Source: Streptacidiphilus rugosus AM-16 (GTDB lineage Bacteria > Actinomycetota > Actinomycetes > Streptomycetales > Streptomycetaceae). From it: a DNA stretch of 64,000 nt. The translations under genes and the position numbers were made by a program. The notes under the pieces are model-generated. The model had not been told where the DNA came from. It searched no databases and saw only the letters and a program-made list of their open reading frames with translations. The stretch lies in NCBI RefSeq assembly GCF_000744655.1, contig NZ_JQMJ01000003.1, forward strand, positions 372,001 to 436,000. Reading direction: 5' to 3'. Below are positions 7,136-15,619 of this stretch, piece by piece; within the stretch, counting starts at the first letter, position 1, and each line of letters starts with the position of its first letter.

Positions 7136-8461
7136 ATGGCCTCGGTCCGCACCTTCACGCTCCCCGATCTCGGCGAGGGCCTCACCTCCGCCGAGATCGT
7201 CCGCTGGCTCGTCGACGTCGGCGACGTCATCACGATCGACCAGAACGTCGCCGAGGTCGAGACGGCCAAGGCCGTCGTCGAGGTCCCCTGCCCCTACGCG
7301 GGCGTGGTCACCACCCTGGCCGGCCCCGTGGGCGCCGAGGTCCTGGTCGGCGCGCCCCTGATCACCGTCGCGGTGAGCGAGCCCGCCTCCGGGTCGGGCG
7401 ACGCCGCAGACTCCGGCTCGGGCAACGTCCTGGTGGGCTACGGCACCAGCCACTCCACCGGACCCCGTCGACGCCGGGTCTCGCATCCGCAGGCGACCGG
7501 ACCGGCGGCCCCCGTCGCGCCCGCCGCACCCGTCGCGGCGCCTCCGGCGCCCGCGCCCGCGGCTGCGCCGCAGGCCCACGGCGCGGTCGCGGTGATCTCG
7601 CCGCTGGTGCGGCGGTTCGCCCGCGAGAGCGGGGTGGATCTGGCCGCCGTGGTCGGCACCGGCAGGGATGGGCTGATCATGCGATCGGACGTCGAGCGCG
7701 CCGCACAGTCCACGTCGTCCGCACAGTCCACGTCGTCCGCGCGGTCCGCTCCGGCGGTCGCGGCCACCGTCGCCGCCGACGGGGAGTTCGTGCCGCTCCG
7801 GGGCGGAGCCAGGATCGCGGCCGAGCGCTTCGCCCGCAGCCGCACCGAGATCCCCGACGCCACCTGCTGGGTCGACGCGGACGCCACCCGGCTGCTGGAG
7901 GCCAAGAACGCGGCCGGAGTCGGCGTGCTGCCGCTCTTCGCGCGGATCTGCGTGGCCGCGCTGGCGAGGTTCCCGGCACTCAACGCGAGCGTCGAGCTGG
8001 GGGCGGACGGCCGTCCGGCCGGCGTGCGGCGGCACCGCGGCGTCCATCTGGGCTTCGCCGCCCAGACCGAGCGCGGGCTCGTGGTCCCCGTGGTCCGCGA
8101 CGCGGACCGGCGGACCACCGAGGGCCTGGCCCAGGAGATCGCCCGCCTCACCGAGGCCGCCCGTGCAGGGACGCTCACCCCGGCCGAGCTGACCGGGGGC
8201 ACCTTCACCCTCAACAACTACGGCGTCTTCGGCGTCGACGGCTCCACGCCGATCATCAACCACCCCGAGGCGGCCATGCTCGGTGTGGGCCGGATCGCCC
8301 GCAAACCGTGGGTCGCGGACGAGGAACTGACGGTGCGCAGCGTCGTCCAGCTCTCCTTCACCTTCGACCACCGGGTCTGCGACGGTGCCACCGCCGGGGG
8401 CTTCCTCCGCTTCGTCGCCGACGCGGTCGAATCCCCGGCAGGGCTGCTGCGCTACCTCTGA
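7136..8461 (+). CDS. bkdC: Branched-chain 2-oxoacid dehydrogenase E2 (dihydrolipoyl acyltransferase)
   Basis: The 441-residue protein has one N-terminal lipoyl domain (LPDLGEGLTSAEIVRWLVDVG; lipoyl lysine in ETAKAVVE near residue 44). An Ala/Pro linker follows, then a peripheral-subunit-binding domain near 154-190 (ISPLVRRFARESGVDLAAVV) and the catalytic acyltransferase core ending in DHRVCDG near 410 (active-site His). It transfers the acyl group from lipoyl to CoA. The ATG at 7136 is 5 nt after the bkdB stop; a GTG at 7127 overlapping that stop is possible but sits too close to the GGAG. No E3 gene is in the window, so it is probably shared with another complex. Confidence 0.93.
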   Translation: MASVRTFTLPDLGEGLTSAEIVRWLVDVGDVITIDQNVAEVETAKAVVEVPCPYAGVVTTLAGPVGAEVLVGAPLITVAVSEPASGSGDAADSGSGNVLVGYGTSHSTGPRRRRVSHPQATGPAAPVAPAAPVAAPPAPAPAAAPQAHGAVAVISPLVRRFARESGVDLAAVVGTGRDGLIMRSDVERAAQSTSSAQSTSSARSAPAVAATVAADGEFVPLRGGARIAAERFARSRTEIPDATCWVDADATRLLEAKNAAGVGVLPLFARICVAALARFPALNASVELGADGRPAGVRRHRGVHLGFAAQTERGLVVPVVRDADRRTTEGLAQEIARLTEAARAGTLTPAELTGGTFTLNNYGVFGVDGSTPIINHPEAAMLGVGRIARKPWVADEELTVRSVVQLSFTFDHRVCDGATAGGFLRFVADAVESPAGLLRYL

Positions 8462-8486
8462 CCGGACCGGACCCGTTCCCGACCGT

Positions 8487-8987
8487 TCAGGACCGCCGGA
8501 CGAAGCGGAACAGGTCGCCGTCCTCGCCGTCGCGGGTGAAGCCCGCGCGGACGAGGACGGACTGGGAGGGGAGGTTGCCGGGCTCGGTGTGGGCGACGAC
8601 CAGGCCGACGCCGGGCTGCGCCAGCGCGTACGCGGTGACCAGACCCGCGGCCTCGGTCGCGAAGCCCTGGCCGCGCGCGGAGTCGGCGAGGTCGTAGCCG
8701 ATCTCGCAGACCCCGCCCAGCGGTGCGCCGTGGAAGCCGCAGCCGCCTATGGCCGCGCCGTCGGCGCGGCGGACGATCGCCCACGCGCCCCAGGCCTCCT
8801 GGTAGACGCCGCCCTCGTACGCCTTGAGCAGCGCGCCGCAGGCGTCCAGGGTGCCCTGGTAGGGCCCGCCGGGGGCCCACGTGAAGCCGCCGCTCCCGCC
8901 CGCCCTGAGCGCGGTGGCTGCAGCCGGGGTGATCGGGCGCAGCTCGATGCGGTCGGTGCTGAGCAGGTCTGCGGTGCCGTGGGTCAT
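8487..8987 (-). CDS. GNAT N-acetyltransferase (RimJ/RimL-like)
   Basis: The 166-residue protein starts MTHGTADLLSTDRIELRPIT. CEIGYDLADSARGQGFATEA is the acetyl-CoA-binding motif, and AHTEPGNLPSQSVLVRAGF is the second half of the fold (N-x-x-S-x-x-V-x-x-x-x-G-F), both typical of RimJ/RimL-type acetyltransferases. I took the ATG at 8987, which has AAGG nearby, over a start at 9014. It is convergent with bkdC. The substrate is unknown. Confidence 0.82.
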   Translation of the reverse strand: MTHGTADLLSTDRIELRPITPAAATALRAGGSGGFTWAPGGPYQGTLDACGALLKAYEGGVYQEAWGAWAIVRRADGAAIGGCGFHGAPLGGVCEIGYDLADSARGQGFATEAAGLVTAYALAQPGVGLVVAHTEPGNLPSQSVLVRAGFTRDGEDGDLFRFVRRS

Positions 8988-9053
8988 AGGAGCCTTCCGT
9001 CGGTGCCGGGCCAAGGTGCGGATCAGCAGTTCGCACTCATCATTGCCGATCGG

Positions 9054-10754
9054 TCAGCCGCCGGGCACCTGGTTTCGTTCGATCAGTTCCGCCCTTCCGT
9101 GCTCGGCGAAGACCGCCGCGAGCTCGGCCGCGTCCGGTGCCTCGAACGGCCGGTAGGCCAGGTCCCCCGCCTCCTCGCGGCCGTAGGGGCGCCAGAGCAG
9201 TGCGTCCGTACCGACCGCGTCCCACCGCTCGCCACGCAGACCGGTCTTGGCCGTCTTGTGCGTCGCGGTCACCGGCATCCGGGCGACGAAGCGGACGAAG
9301 CGCGGCGGCATCTTGGTGCCGAGATCGGGTTGACCGGCCAGGAACTCCCGGAGCGAGGCCGCCAGTTCGCCCGCCCGGCGGGCGGCGTCGGGGCGCAGCT
9401 CCACCGCCGCCATGACCTGGTCGCCGGCCACCGGGTCGGGCACCGCGTAGACGGCGACCGCCGCGGCCGGCTCCCAGCGGGCCAGGATGTTCTCGATGTC
9501 GGCGACCGCCAGGTTCTCGCTGTCGACGCGGAGCCAGTCGGCGCTGCGGCCGGCAAAGCGGAACCAGCCCTCGGCGTCACGGTGGAACAGGTCCCCGGTC
9601 CAGTACCAGCCGTCCCGCAGCCGGGCGGCGCCCGCCGCCTCGTTCCGCCAGTAGCCCTCGAAGCCGACCCGTGCGGTCCGGTTGACCAGTTCGCCGATCG
9701 CCTCGTCCCCGTTGAGCAGGCGGCCCGCCGCGTCGAACCGGGAGCGCGGGCACTCCCGTCCGGTCTCCGGGTCGACGACCGCCAGGTCGTCGTGCGGTCC
9801 CGAGCCCTTCCTGCCGACCGCGCCGGGCGGGGCGGCCGGGTCCTGCTGGAGGTTGCAGCCGCCCTCGGAGGAGCCGTAGCCCTCGACCAGACGGCAGCCG
9901 AAGCGCCGCTCGAAGCGGGCCGCGTCGACCGCGCCCGCCTCGGTGCCGAAGCCGAGCCGCACCGGGTTGTCGCCGTCCTCGGCACGGGGCGGGGTGGCCA
10001 GCACGTAGGAGATCGCCCGGCCCACGTAGGTGAAGTAACCGGCGTCGAACTCCCGCACGTCGTCCAGGAACCGGCTGGCCGAGAAGCGCCGGCGCAGCGC
10101 GATCGTGCCGCCGGCCAGCAGCAGCGGGGCCCAGAGACCCATCAGCGCGTTGCCGTGGAAGAGCGGCATGCAGCCGTAGCCGGTGTCGGCGGCGGTCAGC
10201 CGGAACTGCTCGCGCAGCTTGTCACCGGCCCGCGCGAGCCGGCCCTGGCTGCACATCACCGCCTTGGGCGCGCCCGTCGAGCCGGAGGTGAAGGTGAGCA
10301 GCAGCCTGGTGTCCGGGCCGGGGACCGCGGCGGGCGGCGCGGCGTCGGCGTAGGGCGCGAGGGCGGCGTGGTCGGGGCCGTCGACGACCAGCACGGGGAC
10401 GCCCACGGCGAGCCCGTCCAGCAGCGGCAGCAGCCGGGTCTCGGTGACCAGCAGGGCGCAGTCGGTGTGCCGGATGTCGCGCAGCAGGTCGGGGCCGCGG
10501 CGGGTGGGGTTCACCCCGACCACGGTCGCCCCCGCCAGCACCGCGCCTTCGAGCCAGACCACGTACTCGGGGGTGTTCTCCAGCAGCAGCCCGACGTGCG
10601 GGTACGCGGCCCCGGCCAGCCGCTCGCGCAGCAGGGCGGCCCGCGCGCAGGCCATCCGCAGGGTCGCGTCGCGGGAGAGCCGGAAGCCCTCACCGACCAG
10701 CGCGGGCCCTGCGCCGCCGCGCTGGGCGAGGACGGCGTCGGCGAGTGCGTTCAT
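9054..10754 (-). CDS. AMP-forming acyl-CoA synthetase (FadD/very-long-chain type)
   Basis: The 566-residue protein is an ANL-superfamily adenylating enzyme. LLTFTSGSTGAPKAVMCSQG (about 148-168) is the ATP/AMP signature, VEGYGSSEGGCNLQQDPAA is the core motif, and DGWYWTGDLFHRDAEGWFRF plus RSADWLRVDSENLAVADIE form the hinge and C-terminal domain. MTATHKTAKTGLRGERWDAV contains the catalytic lysine region. It activates fatty or other carboxylic acids as CoA esters. GGAGGG sits 8 nt before the ATG at 10754. It resembles long-chain FadD6/FadD17-like ligases; substrate unproven. Confidence 0.87.
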   Translation of the reverse strand: MNALADAVLAQRGGAGPALVGEGFRLSRDATLRMACARAALLRERLAGAAYPHVGLLLENTPEYVVWLEGAVLAGATVVGVNPTRRGPDLLRDIRHTDCALLVTETRLLPLLDGLAVGVPVLVVDGPDHAALAPYADAAPPAAVPGPDTRLLLTFTSGSTGAPKAVMCSQGRLARAGDKLREQFRLTAADTGYGCMPLFHGNALMGLWAPLLLAGGTIALRRRFSASRFLDDVREFDAGYFTYVGRAISYVLATPPRAEDGDNPVRLGFGTEAGAVDAARFERRFGCRLVEGYGSSEGGCNLQQDPAAPPGAVGRKGSGPHDDLAVVDPETGRECPRSRFDAAGRLLNGDEAIGELVNRTARVGFEGYWRNEAAGAARLRDGWYWTGDLFHRDAEGWFRFAGRSADWLRVDSENLAVADIENILARWEPAAAVAVYAVPDPVAGDQVMAAVELRPDAARRAGELAASLREFLAGQPDLGTKMPPRFVRFVARMPVTATHKTAKTGLRGERWDAVGTDALLWRPYGREEAGDLAYRPFEAPDAAELAAVFAEHGRAELIERNQVPGG

Positions 10755-10863
10755 GCGGCGACCCTCCAGGGTTTCTGACACTACGTCAGTTCCCTGCGTT
10801 GATACCGCGCACGCGCGAGGACTTCAAGGCCGCCTCGGCGGCGGCCGCACGGAGGAGGACGCC

Positions 10864-11193
10864 TCAGAGGACGAAGGCCTCGCCCTGCCCGCCGACCAGC
10901 CCACGGCCGGCCGCCTCCCAGGCGAACATGCCGCCGTCGACGTTCAGCGCCTCCCTGCCCTGCGCCACCAGGTACTGGACGACCTGCGCCGAGCGCCCGC
11001 CGACCCGGCAGACCACGTAGAGCGGCTCCGCCTCCGGCAGCTCGCCGATCCTGGCCACGAACTCGCTCATCGGGATGTGGACCGCGCCGGACGCGTGGCC
11101 GGCGTCCCACTCGTCCTGCTCGCGGACGTCCAGCAGGACGCCGTCGGCGGGAACGGAGGCGACGTCGACGGTGGGGACGGACGAGTGGAACAC
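10864..11193 (-). CDS. Rhodanese-like domain protein
   Basis: This 109-residue single-domain protein has VLLDVREQDEWDAGHASGAV near the start and the active-site loop VVCRVGGRS with the catalytic cysteine at residue 62, followed by DGGMFAWEAAGRGLV. Single-domain rhodaneses carry persulfide sulfur. It lies 8 bp downstream of the J-domain-like gene on the same strand, so the two may be cotranscribed. The physiological sulfur donor and acceptor are not evident. Confidence 0.87.
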   Translation of the reverse strand: MFHSSVPTVDVASVPADGVLLDVREQDEWDAGHASGAVHIPMSEFVARIGELPEAEPLYVVCRVGGRSAQVVQYLVAQGREALNVDGGMFAWEAAGRGLVGGQGEAFVL

Positions 11194-11201
11194 GGGATCT
11201 C

Positions 11202-12035
11202 CTACAGCAGGGTTTCGAGCTCGGTCTGGCGCTCGGCGACGGTTGCCAGCAATTGTTCCGCAAGGACCTCGAGCAGTGCGTCGGGGTCGTCGGGGAGCAG
11301 CATCAGCAGCTGGCCCATCGGACCGCCCTCCAGCTCCTCACGCGCCGCCTGCAGGCCGCGCAGCCTGCTCTCCAGCCACTCCAGCCGCTGGCGCAGCCAG
11401 GCCACCCGCTCCGGGGTGCCCGCGGCCGGGCGGAAGGCCTCCGCGTCGCCCTCGGCCCACTCCCTGGCCAGCGCCTCCAGCGCGAGCACGTCGCCGCGCG
11501 CGTAGGCCTCGTTCACCCGGGCGATGAACTCGCCCCGGCGGCGGACCTCCTCGGGCTCCTGGGCCAGATCCGGGTGCGCCCGGCGGGCGAGCTCGCGGAA
11601 GAGGCGCTGGGCCTCGCGGTCCGGGCGGATCCGCTCCGGGGCCTGCGGCATCGGCACGGCCTCCTCGGCCGCCGCCGCGCCCGCAGGGTCGCCCTCGAAG
11701 AAGGCGGCCAGATCAGGCATGGGCTCCAGCACGCTGCGGGCCTCGTAGGCGCGCCGCAGGTCCTCGGCGCTGCCGCTGCGGGCCGCCCGCGCCTCGGCGA
11801 TCAGGGCGTCCAGCTCGTCCAGCCTGACGTACATCGGGCCCAGCCGCTGGTGGTGCACCAGGGCGAAGTTGTCCAGCTCGATCCTGAGCGTCTCCACCGC
11901 GACCTCGGCGTCGACCCACTCGGCCTCGGCGTGCGTCACCCGCGCGTCGAGCTCGGCCTCCTCGGGGTCGGTCCAGCGGACCGGTGCGGTCGGTCCGTCG
12001 ATCTCGCCGGGGCCGCGGACACGGTCGGTAGTCAT
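11202..12035 (-). CDS. J-domain-like, coiled-coil protein of unknown function
   Basis: The 277-residue protein has a charged, helical N-terminal half (about 25-105) that looks like coiled coil. A short J-domain-like segment contains the HPD tripeptide at about 154-156 (LFRELARRAHPDLAQEPEEV), then RVNEAYARGDVLALEALARE. A second acidic coiled coil reaches the C-terminus. HPD is the residue set by which J proteins stimulate DnaK, but the flanking helices are short, so a chaperone role is only possible. The ATG at 12035 has GAGG 6 nt upstream. It is divergent from the SpoIIE-type phosphatase. Confidence 0.7.
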   Translation of the reverse strand: MTTDRVRGPGEIDGPTAPVRWTDPEEAELDARVTHAEAEWVDAEVAVETLRIELDNFALVHHQRLGPMYVRLDELDALIAEARAARSGSAEDLRRAYEARSVLEPMPDLAAFFEGDPAGAAAAEEAVPMPQAPERIRPDREAQRLFRELARRAHPDLAQEPEEVRRRGEFIARVNEAYARGDVLALEALAREWAEGDAEAFRPAAGTPERVAWLRQRLEWLESRLRGLQAAREELEGGPMGQLLMLLPDDPDALLEVLAEQLLATVAERQTELETLL

Positions 12036-12249
12036 CAGGAACCTCACAACTTGTTCTTTGGCACACGGGCCCGCCCGGTCACCCTACTGTCCCCGGCCTG
12101 GGCACGAAGGGCGCACACTAGGGCGTGCGCACCCACACGCGCTACGGGACACGGCAAATGTTCTCCAATATCGGGTTAGCCCTGCACGATTCGTGCTTGC
12201 CTGGGGTACTCGACTGTAGGGAGTCATGGAGTCGCTGAGAGAGGGTGAG

Positions 12250-15006
12250 ATGACGGAGGAGACCTTCGCAGCGTCCGAGGCAGGGGGAGAGGCAGGCCGG
12301 CGAGCCACATCGAGCCCGGCGTCGCAGCAGGCCGCGAGCGCTTCGACGGGGTTGCCCGGCGTCGTCGCCCTGGCCCGTCTCGCCGCGCTCATGGTCGACT
12401 CCGACGGCCGGCTCACCCACTGGAACCTCGGCGCCGAGGAGCTCTTCGGCCACCGCCGCAACGACGTCCTCGACCGCACCACCACCGGCCTGCTGCCGCT
12501 GGCCGGCAAGCCCGCGGGCGACGCCCTCGACCACCTGGACGACCTGGTCAACTTCGCCCCCTGCTGGTCCGGGGAGCTCGCCGTCACCGATCGTGACGGG
12601 CGACTGGTGGAGATCCACTGCTGGGCCTGGCGCACCGTCGAGCCCAGCGGGCGCGGCATGCTCGTGCTCGCCGCCGACGCCCGCCAACTGCGCGGAGCCG
12701 GGCTGCGGATCGCGATCGGGGACCAGCTGCTCCCCTTCGCCATGGCCGGTCCCGGCGGTCCTTCCGGAACGGCGGCGCTGCGTGCGCAACCGGTGTTCGC
12801 CCCGTGCGGGAGCCGTGCCGAGCGCGAGCGCGCCCTGCGACGGCTCGCCCCCATGCTCCCGCGCGCCGCCGACGAGCGCCGGCGCACACTCCTGGCGCAG
12901 CTGGTCGAGGCGGGCGTCCCCGCCCTGCGGCTGGACGGGCTGACCCTGCCGCTGATGCCGGCCCCCGACCTCCAGCCCGCTGTTCCCGCCACACCGCCGC
13001 GCGGCACCGACCTGCGCCTGGTCCGCAGCGGCGAGCCGGGCGCCGGACGCGGGCACGCGAGCGCCCCCGACGGCGCGGAGGGCGGCCCCTCCCGCCCCGG
13101 CGAGCAGCCCGAGCCCGCGGGACGCCCCCGGCCGGGCTCGGTGCCCGCGCAGACCCGCGCCCGCGCGGCCGCCGGGGCCGCGCCGGCCGAGGAGGCGGGC
13201 TCCGCCGCGGCGCGGCGCGTGCCGGTCGACGACGGCCCGTTCACCGGGCCCCCATCCCGGCCCAGCGTCAGCCTGGGCACGGGTACGGACGCAGGGGCGG
13301 CCGACGAGACGGCCGACACCGAGCCGGTCAATCCGCAGCTGCGCCTGCTCAGCGACATCGGCGCCAGGATCGGCACCACGCTCGACCTGGACCAGACCGT
13401 GCGCGAGGTCTGCGACGTCGTCGTCCCCGGGATCGCCGACTTCGCCTGCGTCGAGCTGCGCGACCGGCTGATCACCGACACCGAGCTGCCGCGCGAACGC
13501 CCCGACGACGCCACCGCGCTGCGCCGGGTCGCCGTCTCCTTCGGCGAGACCACGCTGCCCTGGAAGCACCTGGTCGGCGAGGGCAGCCTGGTCACCCTCT
13601 CCGGCGAGACGCCCTCCGGCTACGCGCTGCAGAACGGCAAGCCGGTGCTGGTCCCGCGCCTGGACGCGGCGACGGCCCAGGCCTGCGCACTGGGACGCGG
13701 CGGGCTGGGCCTGACCGCGCTCTTCGAGGGCCGCTCCATGCTGACCCTGCCGCTGACCGCGCGCGGCACCGTGCTCGGCGTGCTGACCCTGCTGCGCGAC
13801 GCCGGCCGGCCCGCCTTCGACGAGGCCGACGCCTCCTACCTGCGTGAACTGGCCGCCCGCGCCGCACTGTCGATCGACAACGCCAGGCTGCACCGGATGG
13901 AGGCCCGCACGGCGCTGACGCTGCAGCGCAGCATGCTGCCGAGCAGGCCGCCGCGGATCCCCGGCGTCCAGATCGCGCACCGCTACCTGCCCGGCGACCG
14001 CCGGGCCGAGGTCGGCGGCGACTGGTTCGACGCGGTCCAGCTGCCGGGCAGCAGGGTCGCGCTGGTGGTCGGCGACGTGATGGGCCACGGTCTGCACTCC
14101 GCCGTCGCCATGGGCCGCTTCCGCACGGCGATGCAGACGCTGGCCGCACTGGACCTGCCGCCGGGTCAGATCCTGCGTCACCTGGACAACCTCTCCCAGC
14201 GCCTGGGCGACGACCACCTGGCCACCTGCCTGTACGCGGTCTACGACCCGATCGCCCGCACCTGCACGCTGGCCTCGGCGGGCCACGTCCCGCCGGTGCT
14301 GGTGCACCCGGACGGACGCGGCGAGCTGCTGGAGATCCCCTCCGGCGCGCCGATCGGCGTCGGCGGGGTGCCCTTCGCCTCCAAGGAGATCAAGGTCGCC
14401 GACGGCTCGATGCTGGTGCTCTGCACCGACGGCCTGGTGGAGATGCGGGGCGGCGACATAGGGGACGGCCTGGCCGCGCTCTGCGGTGACATCGTGGACC
14501 CGCGCCGCAGTCCGGACGAGGTCTGCGACACCGTGCTGGAGCGGCTGCACACGGAGGACCGCAACGACGACCTGGCGCTGCTGATCGCCCGTTTCGACGG
14601 CGTCGCACCGCAGGACGTGATCTCCTGGTCCCTGCACCTGGACACCAGCGAGGTGCGCCGGGCCCGCCTCCTCGTGCAGGACCAGCTCTCCCGCTGGGGC
14701 CTGGACGACCTGTCCGAGCTGACCCAGCTGCTGGTCAGCGAGCTGGTGACGAACGCCCTGCGGGTCGCCAAGGGCAGCGTGGAGCTGCAGCTGATGCGGG
14801 TCGGCAAGCTGCTGGTCGAGGTCAGCGACGACGACCACAACCTGCCCTCGCTGGAGCCCTCCGAGCCGTTGGACGAGGAGGGCCGCGGGCTGGGCCTGGT
14901 CAGCCAGCTGTCGGCGCGCTGGGGGACCAGCCGCAAGGCGGTCGGCAAGGTCGTCTGGTTCGAGCTGCCGCTGCCGGTCCCGGTGCCGGTCCCGCAGCGG
15001 GGCTGA
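12250..15006 (+). CDS. Multidomain PAS-GAF-SpoIIE phosphatase with C-terminal HATPase
   Basis: The 918-residue protein has, in order: a PAS-like domain (ALMVDSDGRLTHWNLGAEEL); a long Ala/Pro/Arg-rich linker; a GAF domain (about 340-550); a PPM/SpoIIE serine phosphatase domain with metal-binding GGDWFDAVQ and VVGDVMGHG (about 555-770); and a C-terminal histidine-kinase-like ATPase (LLVSELVTNALRVAKGSVEL, GRGLGLVSQL). Such proteins act in partner-switching: the phosphatase dephosphorylates an anti-anti-sigma factor and the HATPase resembles an anti-sigma kinase. The ATG at 12250 has GAGGG upstream; an ATG at 12226 in frame is the alternative. No partner STAS protein is nearby. Confidence 0.88.
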   Translation: MTEETFAASEAGGEAGRRATSSPASQQAASASTGLPGVVALARLAALMVDSDGRLTHWNLGAEELFGHRRNDVLDRTTTGLLPLAGKPAGDALDHLDDLVNFAPCWSGELAVTDRDGRLVEIHCWAWRTVEPSGRGMLVLAADARQLRGAGLRIAIGDQLLPFAMAGPGGPSGTAALRAQPVFAPCGSRAERERALRRLAPMLPRAADERRRTLLAQLVEAGVPALRLDGLTLPLMPAPDLQPAVPATPPRGTDLRLVRSGEPGAGRGHASAPDGAEGGPSRPGEQPEPAGRPRPGSVPAQTRARAAAGAAPAEEAGSAAARRVPVDDGPFTGPPSRPSVSLGTGTDAGAADETADTEPVNPQLRLLSDIGARIGTTLDLDQTVREVCDVVVPGIADFACVELRDRLITDTELPRERPDDATALRRVAVSFGETTLPWKHLVGEGSLVTLSGETPSGYALQNGKPVLVPRLDAATAQACALGRGGLGLTALFEGRSMLTLPLTARGTVLGVLTLLRDAGRPAFDEADASYLRELAARAALSIDNARLHRMEARTALTLQRSMLPSRPPRIPGVQIAHRYLPGDRRAEVGGDWFDAVQLPGSRVALVVGDVMGHGLHSAVAMGRFRTAMQTLAALDLPPGQILRHLDNLSQRLGDDHLATCLYAVYDPIARTCTLASAGHVPPVLVHPDGRGELLEIPSGAPIGVGGVPFASKEIKVADGSMLVLCTDGLVEMRGGDIGDGLAALCGDIVDPRRSPDEVCDTVLERLHTEDRNDDLALLIARFDGVAPQDVISWSLHLDTSEVRRARLLVQDQLSRWGLDDLSELTQLLVSELVTNALRVAKGSVELQLMRVGKLLVEVSDDDHNLPSLEPSEPLDEEGRGLGLVSQLSARWGTSRKAVGKVVWFELPLPVPVPVPQRG

Positions 15007-15037
15007 GCCGGGCTCGCATTCGCACACGGCGGAGAGT

Positions 15038-15054
15038 GGTTGTATAGTACAACC
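15038..15054 (+). promoter_or_regulatory. Palindromic MarR operator overlapping a leaderless -10
   Basis: GGTTGTATAGTACAACC is a perfect 7+3+7 inverted repeat ending directly at the ATG at 15055. The -10 box TATAGT (15043-15048) lies inside it and ends 6 nt before the start codon, so the transcript is probably leaderless. A repressor bound here would occlude the -10, giving tight autoregulation. Confidence 0.65.
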
Positions 15055-15498
15055 ATGACTCCGACGACATCCGCGCGCCCCCGCACGGAGAGCATCGACA
15101 GCATCCAGCGGGAGCTCACCGCCTTCTCCCGCCGGGCCCGCGCCCTCGCCTCGCAGATCCACCCCGGCCTGACCCTGGTCAGCTACGCCATCCTGGACCA
15201 CCTGCGCGAGTGCGGCGGCTGCCGCGGCACCGATCTGGCCACGCACTTCCTGCTCGACAAGTCCACGGTCAGCCGCCAGGTGGCGACGCTGGAGAAGCTC
15301 GGCCTGATCGAGCGCAGCCCGGACCCGGAGGACCAGCGCGGCCAGATCATCCACCCCTCCGACCGGGGCGCGGAACTGCTGCGGGCCGCCGGGGAGCAGC
15401 GCCGCCAGGCCTTCCTCTCCCGCCTGGCCCACTGGTCCGACGAGGACATCGAGCTGTTCGCCTCCCTGCTGGAGCGCTACAACGCGGAACCCCGCTGA
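15055..15498 (+). CDS. MarR-family regulator
   Basis: The 147-residue protein has the MarR winged helix: CRGTDLATHFLLDKSTVSRQ as the HTH and SPDPEDQRGQIIHPSDRG as the wing. The start is the ATG at 15055, immediately after the operator; an upstream TTG in the same frame lies within the palindrome and is unlikely. It precedes an MMPL-family exporter by 121 bp on the same strand, suggesting that it controls the exporter as well as itself. Confidence 0.88.
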   Translation: MTPTTSARPRTESIDSIQRELTAFSRRARALASQIHPGLTLVSYAILDHLRECGGCRGTDLATHFLLDKSTVSRQVATLEKLGLIERSPDPEDQRGQIIHPSDRGAELLRAAGEQRRQAFLSRLAHWSDEDIELFASLLERYNAEPR

Positions 15499-15619
15499 GG
15501 CCCACAGAGGCTCGCAGCCGTACCGCCCTGACCTGCGGTGCTTGACAGCCCCTTTACCCAACGCACATCGTAAGACGAACAGTCGCGATGTATCGCGTTT
15601 AGTTGGGGGATGCATTTAC

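Noticed and set aside
8877-8889. CCCACGTGAAGCC as a further parS-like site
   Set aside because: Only the right half matches, and it lies within the coding region of the GNAT gene without flanking arms.
12142-15615. A 1157-codon open frame on the minus strand
   Set aside because: It runs antisense to the SpoIIE-type gene and MarR. Its composition (Gln, Arg, His, Val rich) is that of a GC-rich shadow frame, with no recognisable domain.
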